A stretch of DNA of 64,000 nucleotides. Origin: Oscillospiraceae bacterium. Lineage in GTDB: Bacteria > Bacillota > Clostridia > Oscillospirales > Ruminococcaceae. Below are positions 60,791-64,000 of this stretch, piece by piece (within the stretch, counting starts at the first letter, position 1; each line of letters starts with the position of its first letter). Position numbers and translations under genes: made by a program. The stretch spans positions 18,158 to 82,157 of the forward strand of contig JAFYPL010000001.1 of NCBI GenBank assembly GCA_017547525.1, written 5' to 3'. The notes under the pieces are model-generated. The model saw only the letters and a program-made list of their open reading frames with translations. It was not told the origin of the DNA and did no database searches.

Positions 60791-61480
60791 TTACTGTTCG
60801 TCGAGGAAGATTTTACACAGTGTGACAGGGTCCACATACCGGCCGTCTTTATATACTCTCATGTTGCCGGAGGCTATTTCATCTATCAGTATCACCTGAT
60901 TCAGATCTTTGCTGTAGCCGAATTCAAATTTTATATCGTAGAGTTCCAACCCTTTTTTGCTGAACTCTTCAGCCACTATACGGGTGATTTCCTGGGTCTG
61001 CTTCTTTATGGATTCATACTGTTCTTCTGTCATTATACCCAGTGCAGTCAGACCATCTTTTGTTATCAGCGGGTCACCTTTTTCGTCATTTTTCAGTGTC
61101 ATTTCCACATAAAAGTCCAGTGGTGCACCGGCAGAAATATAGTCACCGTATCGTCTGATAAAAGATCCTACAGCCTTCAGTCTGCATATTACTTCCAACC
61201 CTTTGCCGAAATTTACAGCAGGCAGTACTTCCATGGTACCTTTTTCGGCGTCGATATTTACATAATGAGTCTTTATTCCTTTTTCCTGCAGCAGATCAAA
61301 GAAAAATCTGCTCATTTTCAGATTCTGCACACCTATACCGTCTATTTCCAGTCCCACAGTGTTTGCACCCGGGTCGAAAACGCCGTTTTCTCCAGTTACT
61401 GTATCTTTGAATGCCAGCATATAGTGGCCATTATCCAGTTGAAATACATCTTTTGTTTTGCCGGTATAAATTTTTTTCAT
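60791..61480 (-). CDS. purC: Phosphoribosylaminoimidazole-succinocarboxamide synthase
   Basis: 229 residues from the ATG at 61480, with GGAG upstream; the longer reading is not needed. [15 protein letters not shown] at the start, [16 protein letters not shown], and [23 protein letters not shown] (in parts) are typical of PurC. It joins CAIR and aspartate using ATP to give SAICAR in the IMP pathway. It is divergent from the riboswitch-controlled IMP-forming genes 380 bp away. Confidence 0.94.
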   Translation of the reverse strand: MKKIYTGKTKDVFQLDNGHYMLAFKDTVTGENGVFDPGANTVGLEIDGIGVQNLKMSRFFFDLLQEKGIKTHYVNIDAEKGTMEVLPAVNFGKGLEVICRLKAVGSFIRRYGDYISAGAPLDFYVEMTLKNDEKGDPLITKDGLTALGIMTEEQYESIKKQTQEITRIVAEEFSKKGLELYDIKFEFGYSKDLNQVILIDEIASGNMRVYKDGRYVDPVTLCKIFLDEQ

Positions 61481-61664
61481 GATTGTCTCCGATGCCTGCA
61501 TACAGGCTGTTTCATATTAAAAAGAATATATCATAATACAGGGTGTTTTTTCAATTGTCGGAATAAAAATATATGAAAATATATCACTGTACTGACAGGC
61601 AGAATATTGTTGCCCTTGTAAAAACAGGGGTTTGATGTTAATATGATGATGAACTCAATAGTTC

Positions 61665-61800
61665 CATCCATATTAACCTGCGGATTGGCGCAGTAGTCTC
61701 TACGTGATAACCGTAATTATCTACGCTATGGGTGTACAGGCAACCGACAAACTGCGGTGTGCCTTGTTACGCCTTTGTGTCTTTCACGAAGGCTTTTTGT
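61665..61800 (+). promoter_or_regulatory. Purine riboswitch (guanine-type aptamer, variant) with terminator
   Basis: P1 CATCCATA (61665-61672) pairs with TATGGGTG (61727-61734). P2 is CTGC/GCAG with loop GGATTGGC. P3 is GTGATAA/TTATCTAC (one bulge) with loop CCGTAA, giving the conserved loop-loop G-C contacts. Junction 2-3 reads GTCTCTAC (usual GTTTCTAC), and junction 3-1 has GCTAT (usual ACTAT), so the ligand-contacting C is kept but two bases differ. A terminator GCCTTTGTG ... CACGAAGGC (61771-61793) and a T run follow. A purine ligand should switch expression off. Confidence 0.88.
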
Positions 61801-61861
61801 TTTTTAAAAAACTGATTTTACCATGCGGTGATATACCGGATGGCAGAGAAAGAGAGAATAT

Positions 61862-62557
61862 ATGATGACAGGGCTGAAAACTTATCTTGAAAATAATTCT
61901 TATCCCGGCCGAGGCATACTTATAGGCAAAACCGAAACTGATATGGTTATGGCTTACTTTATTATGGGGCGTAGTGTAAACAGCCGCAACCGTGTATTTT
62001 TCGAGTATGAGGGCGGTATAAGGACAAAGGCTTTTGATGAGAGCAAACTGTCTGACCCGTCACTGATTATTTACGCACCTGTACGCCTGCTGGGGGATAC
62101 AACCATAGTGACAAACGGTGACCAGACTGACACTATTTATGAGTTTATGCAGGCCGGTAAAACTTTTGAAGATGCACTGCGTACCAGAGAATTCGAACCG
62201 GATGGCCCTAACTGGACACCACGTATTTCAGGTGTGATTTACCCTGATAATACCTTTAAAATGTCCATACTGAAAAGCGACAACGGCAGTGACGCCCAGT
62301 GTATAAGAAATTTTTATGAATACAGCGCACCTGTTACCGGTCAGGCGAGACTGATACACACTTATAAGGCAGATGGCACACCTATCCCTTCTTTTGAAGG
62401 TGAGCCAAAGGCTTTTGAAATAGGTGGTGATATTGATACTTTTACAGAAACAGTGTGGAATGCGCTGAATCCTGACAATAAAGTATCACTGTTTGTGAGA
62501 TACATTTCCCTGACAGATAAAACTGTGCAGACCAGAATAGTAAATAAAAATGTTTAG
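61862..62557 (+). CDS. IMP cyclohydrolase, archaeal PurO-like
   Basis: 231 residues. The N-terminal SYPGRGILIGKTETDMVMAYFIMGRS (in two parts), VRLLGDTTIVTNGDQTDTI and EPDGPNWTPRISGVI identify the PurO-type IMP cyclohydrolase family, which is unrelated to the bacterial PurH fold. It closes FAICAR to IMP, the last step of the pathway. Overlapping ATG codons (61862, 61865) leave the exact start open. The AICAR transformylase gene follows after 12 bases, and the purine riboswitch is 60-200 bp upstream. Confidence 0.9.
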   Translation: MMTGLKTYLENNSYPGRGILIGKTETDMVMAYFIMGRSVNSRNRVFFEYEGGIRTKAFDESKLSDPSLIIYAPVRLLGDTTIVTNGDQTDTIYEFMQAGKTFEDALRTREFEPDGPNWTPRISGVIYPDNTFKMSILKSDNGSDAQCIRNFYEYSAPVTGQARLIHTYKADGTPIPSFEGEPKAFEIGGDIDTFTETVWNALNPDNKVSLFVRYISLTDKTVQTRIVNKNV

Positions 62558-62569
62558 AGGAGAAACACG

Positions 62570-63742
62570 ATGAAAGAAATGGAACTGAAATACGGCTGTA
62601 ACCCTAACCAGAAACCATCCAGAGTATTTATGGCCAACGGGGAACTGCCGATTACTGTGCTGAATGGCCGTCCCGGCTATATCAATCTGCTGGATGCACT
62701 TAACGGCTGGCAGTTGGTAAAAGAACTGAAAAAAGCCACAGGTCTGCCTGCGGCCACATCTTTCAAACACGTTTCCCCTGCAGGCGCCGCAGTAGGTCTG
62801 CCACTGACAGAGGTGGAAAAGAAAATTTACTTTGTGGAGGGTATGGAACTTACCCCGCTGGCGTCAGCCTATGCCCGTGCCCGTGGCGCTGACAGAATGT
62901 CCTCTTTCGGTGACTATATTGCACTGTCGGATGTATGCGACGTGCAGACTGCAAAAATCATCGCCCGTGAAGTTTCTGACGGTATTATTGCACCGGGCTA
63001 CACAGACGAAGCGCTGGAAGTGCTGAAGAAAAAGAAAAAAGGCGGCTATAATATAGTGCAGATAGACCCTGAATACATTCCTGCTCCGGTGGAAAGAAAA
63101 GATGTTTTCGGCATTACATTTGAACAGGGCAGAAATGAACTGGATATCAATACAGAGTCTTTCAGCAATATAGTAACAGAAAACAACGACCTGCCTGAAA
63201 GCGGTAAAATAGACCTGGCCATTGCTATGATTACCCTGAAATACACCCAGTCAAACTCTGTATGCTATGTAAAAGGCGGTCAGGCTATAGGTATAGGTGC
63301 GGGCCAGCAGTCCCGCATACACTGTACACGACTGGCAGGGCAGAAAGCAGATATATGGTGGCTGCGTCAGCACGAAAAAGTTCTGAATCTGGAGTTTGTG
63401 GATGGTCTGGGCCGTGCCGACAGGGACAACGCCATTGATGTTTATATTTCTGATGAGCATGACGATGTGCTGGCAGAAGGTGTGTGGCAGACAAAGTTTA
63501 AAGTAAAGCCTGAAGTGTTCACAAAAGAAGAACAGAGAGAATGGCTGAACAAACTGACAGATGTGGCACTGGGTTCAGATGCTTTCTTCCCATTCGGTGA
63601 CAATATTGAAAGAGCACATAAATCCGGCGTAAAATACATAGCCCAGCCGGGTGGCAGTGTGCGCGATGACAATGTTATCGCAACCTGTAATAGGCACAAT
63701 ATGGTGATGGCATTTACCGGCATACGCCTGTTCCATCACTGA
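62570..63742 (+). CDS. AICAR transformylase, stand-alone PurH C-terminal type
   Basis: 390 residues containing only the AICARFT part of Pur[11 protein letters not shown] is at the N-terminus, [15 protein letters not shown] holds the catalytic Lys-His, and [30 protein letters not shown] (in parts) and [19 protein letters not shown] are conserved. It transfers a formyl group from 10-formyl-THF to AICAR. There is no cyclohydrolase domain, which is supplied by the gene upstream. An AGAGGAG ribosome binding site lies before the ATG. Confidence 0.94.
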   Translation: MKEMELKYGCNPNQKPSRVFMANGELPITVLNGRPGYINLLDALNGWQLVKELKKATGLPAATSFKHVSPAGAAVGLPLTEVEKKIYFVEGMELTPLASAYARARGADRMSSFGDYIALSDVCDVQTAKIIAREVSDGIIAPGYTDEALEVLKKKKKGGYNIVQIDPEYIPAPVERKDVFGITFEQGRNELDINTESFSNIVTENNDLPESGKIDLAIAMITLKYTQSNSVCYVKGGQAIGIGAGQQSRIHCTRLAGQKADIWWLRQHEKVLNLEFVDGLGRADRDNAIDVYISDEHDDVLAEGVWQTKFKVKPEVFTKEEQREWLNKLTDVALGSDAFFPFGDNIERAHKSGVKYIAQPGGSVRDDNVIATCNRHNMVMAFTGIRLFHH

Positions 63743-63792
63743 TAAAAGTAATAAAATCACTCCGGAAAATACAGAGGGTGCAGATAAAAGTT

Positions 63793-63826
63793 AATCCTCA
63801 CTGTGAGAAATCTCACAGTGAGGATT
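63793..63826. terminator. Long perfect inverted repeat, bidirectional terminator
   Basis: 16-bp arms AATCCTCACTGTGAGA / TCTCACAGTGAGGATT with a 2-base loop, between convergent genes. T residues follow on the plus strand. Confidence 0.8.
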
Positions 63827-63883
63827 TTAATATTCAGTTCGGCAAATTGGAATTTGTCTCTCCGTCAAACTGGAAGTTGTTTA

Positions 63884-64000
63884 TTAAACCTTTTTAACCT
63901 TAACCAACAACATCATAGGTCTACGCATTTCATTACACATTCCCGGCATACCCATCATATCTGCCGGAGGCATTGCTTCCTCAATAGCCTCAATTTGAAA
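63884..64000 (-). CDS. C-terminal end of an unidentified protein (5' end outside window)
   Basis: The minus frame is open from the window edge to a TAA at 63886-63884, giving 38 codons. The residues EEAMPPADMMGMPGMCNEMRR then PMMLLVKVKKV (two parts) are Met-rich and end in a basic tail. The PMMLLVKVKK end resembles C-termini of some class I SAM-dependent methyltransferases, but the fragment is too short to assign. The inverted repeat at 63793-63826 lies where its terminator would be. Confidence 0.6.
   Translation of the reverse strand, partial: FQIEAIEEAMPPADMMGMPGMCNEMRRPMMLLVKVKKV

Noticed and set aside
61600-61800. ZTP (pfl) riboswitch upstream of the purine genes
   Set aside because: The conserved ZTP motifs were not found; the fold and conserved bases match a purine aptamer instead.

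Overview
The window reads as a chromosomal segment of a low-to-moderate G+C Firmicute, most likely an anaerobic Clostridia member. The basis is the gene families and RNA elements seen: RNase Y, a thrS T-box leader, a purine riboswitch, DUF1292, C_GCAxxG_C_C and YibE/F proteins, lipobox lipoproteins with no outer-membrane genes, many Rho-independent terminators, strong TTGACA/TATAAT-type promoters, and an archaeal-type IMP cyclohydrolase paired with a stand-alone AICAR transformylase. No rRNA and no CRISPR array were seen. A species name cannot be given from this sequence alone.

Layout. 1-1.3 kb: the C-terminal part of a tyrosine integrase, three copies of a 10-bp motif, a 32-bp duplication of a tRNA 3' end, and an initiator tRNA-Met; this looks like the edge of an integrated element. 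1.4-4.6 kb: small membrane proteins and transporters (YczE-like, TauE/SafE-like, split ChrA pair). 4.6-5.4 kb: a barnase-like lipoprotein with a barstar-like partner. 5.6-9.4 kb: a two-component system with a small FakA-C-like protein between its two genes, then an HtrA protease. 9.5-12.2 kb: feoA-feoB-FeoB-associated protein behind a promoter with two DtxR-type palindromes. 12.2-25.6 kb: a class I amidotransferase, recG, DUF2142, asparaginase, tRNA-Arg, a radical SAM protein, an FKBP lipoprotein, an OFA-type MFS carrier, YibE/F, a 24-codon hydrophobic ORF and murC. 25.7-29.8 kb: a GntR/ABC-2 operon with a palindromic operator, an MFS carrier and tcdA. 29.9-30.0 kb: a structured non-coding RNA, candidate 6S RNA. 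30.1-43.4 kb: DUF1292, a cyclophilin lipoprotein, cardiolipin synthase, an APC permease, RidA, a glycosyltransferase, a sugar kinase, a racemase, a uridine-kinase-like protein, two-subunit fumarase, hflX and an Lrp regulator.

43.5-53.4 kb is mainly minus strand: tandem deoD genes, rny, (plus-strand T-box-thrS), a C_GCAxxG_C_C protein, a PnuC-like carrier with an amidohydrolase, and a long SpoIID-like/peptidoglycan-binding protein. 53.6-59.9 kb: a DUF401 carrier, then a tight five-gene operon for a CMP-activated nonulosonic (sialic-type) acid containing two Gfo/Idh/MocA dehydrogenases. 60-63.8 kb: a P-loop kinase-like protein, purC, and a purine-riboswitch-controlled pair completing IMP synthesis. 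The right edge cuts a minus-strand gene.

How they work together: several genes bear on amino acid use (asparaginase, Glu/Asp racemase, RidA, a permease with strongly biased codons, fumarase, Lrp), fitting an amino acid fermenter. HtrA, the FKBP lipoprotein and the cyclophilin lipoprotein form an extracytoplasmic protein-quality set. The most notable points are the lipoprotein barnase with its inhibitor, the nonulosonate operon with paired dehydrogenases, the purine aptamer with altered junction bases, the tiny hydrophobic ORF under its own palindrome-rich promoter, and the integrase/tRNA junction.
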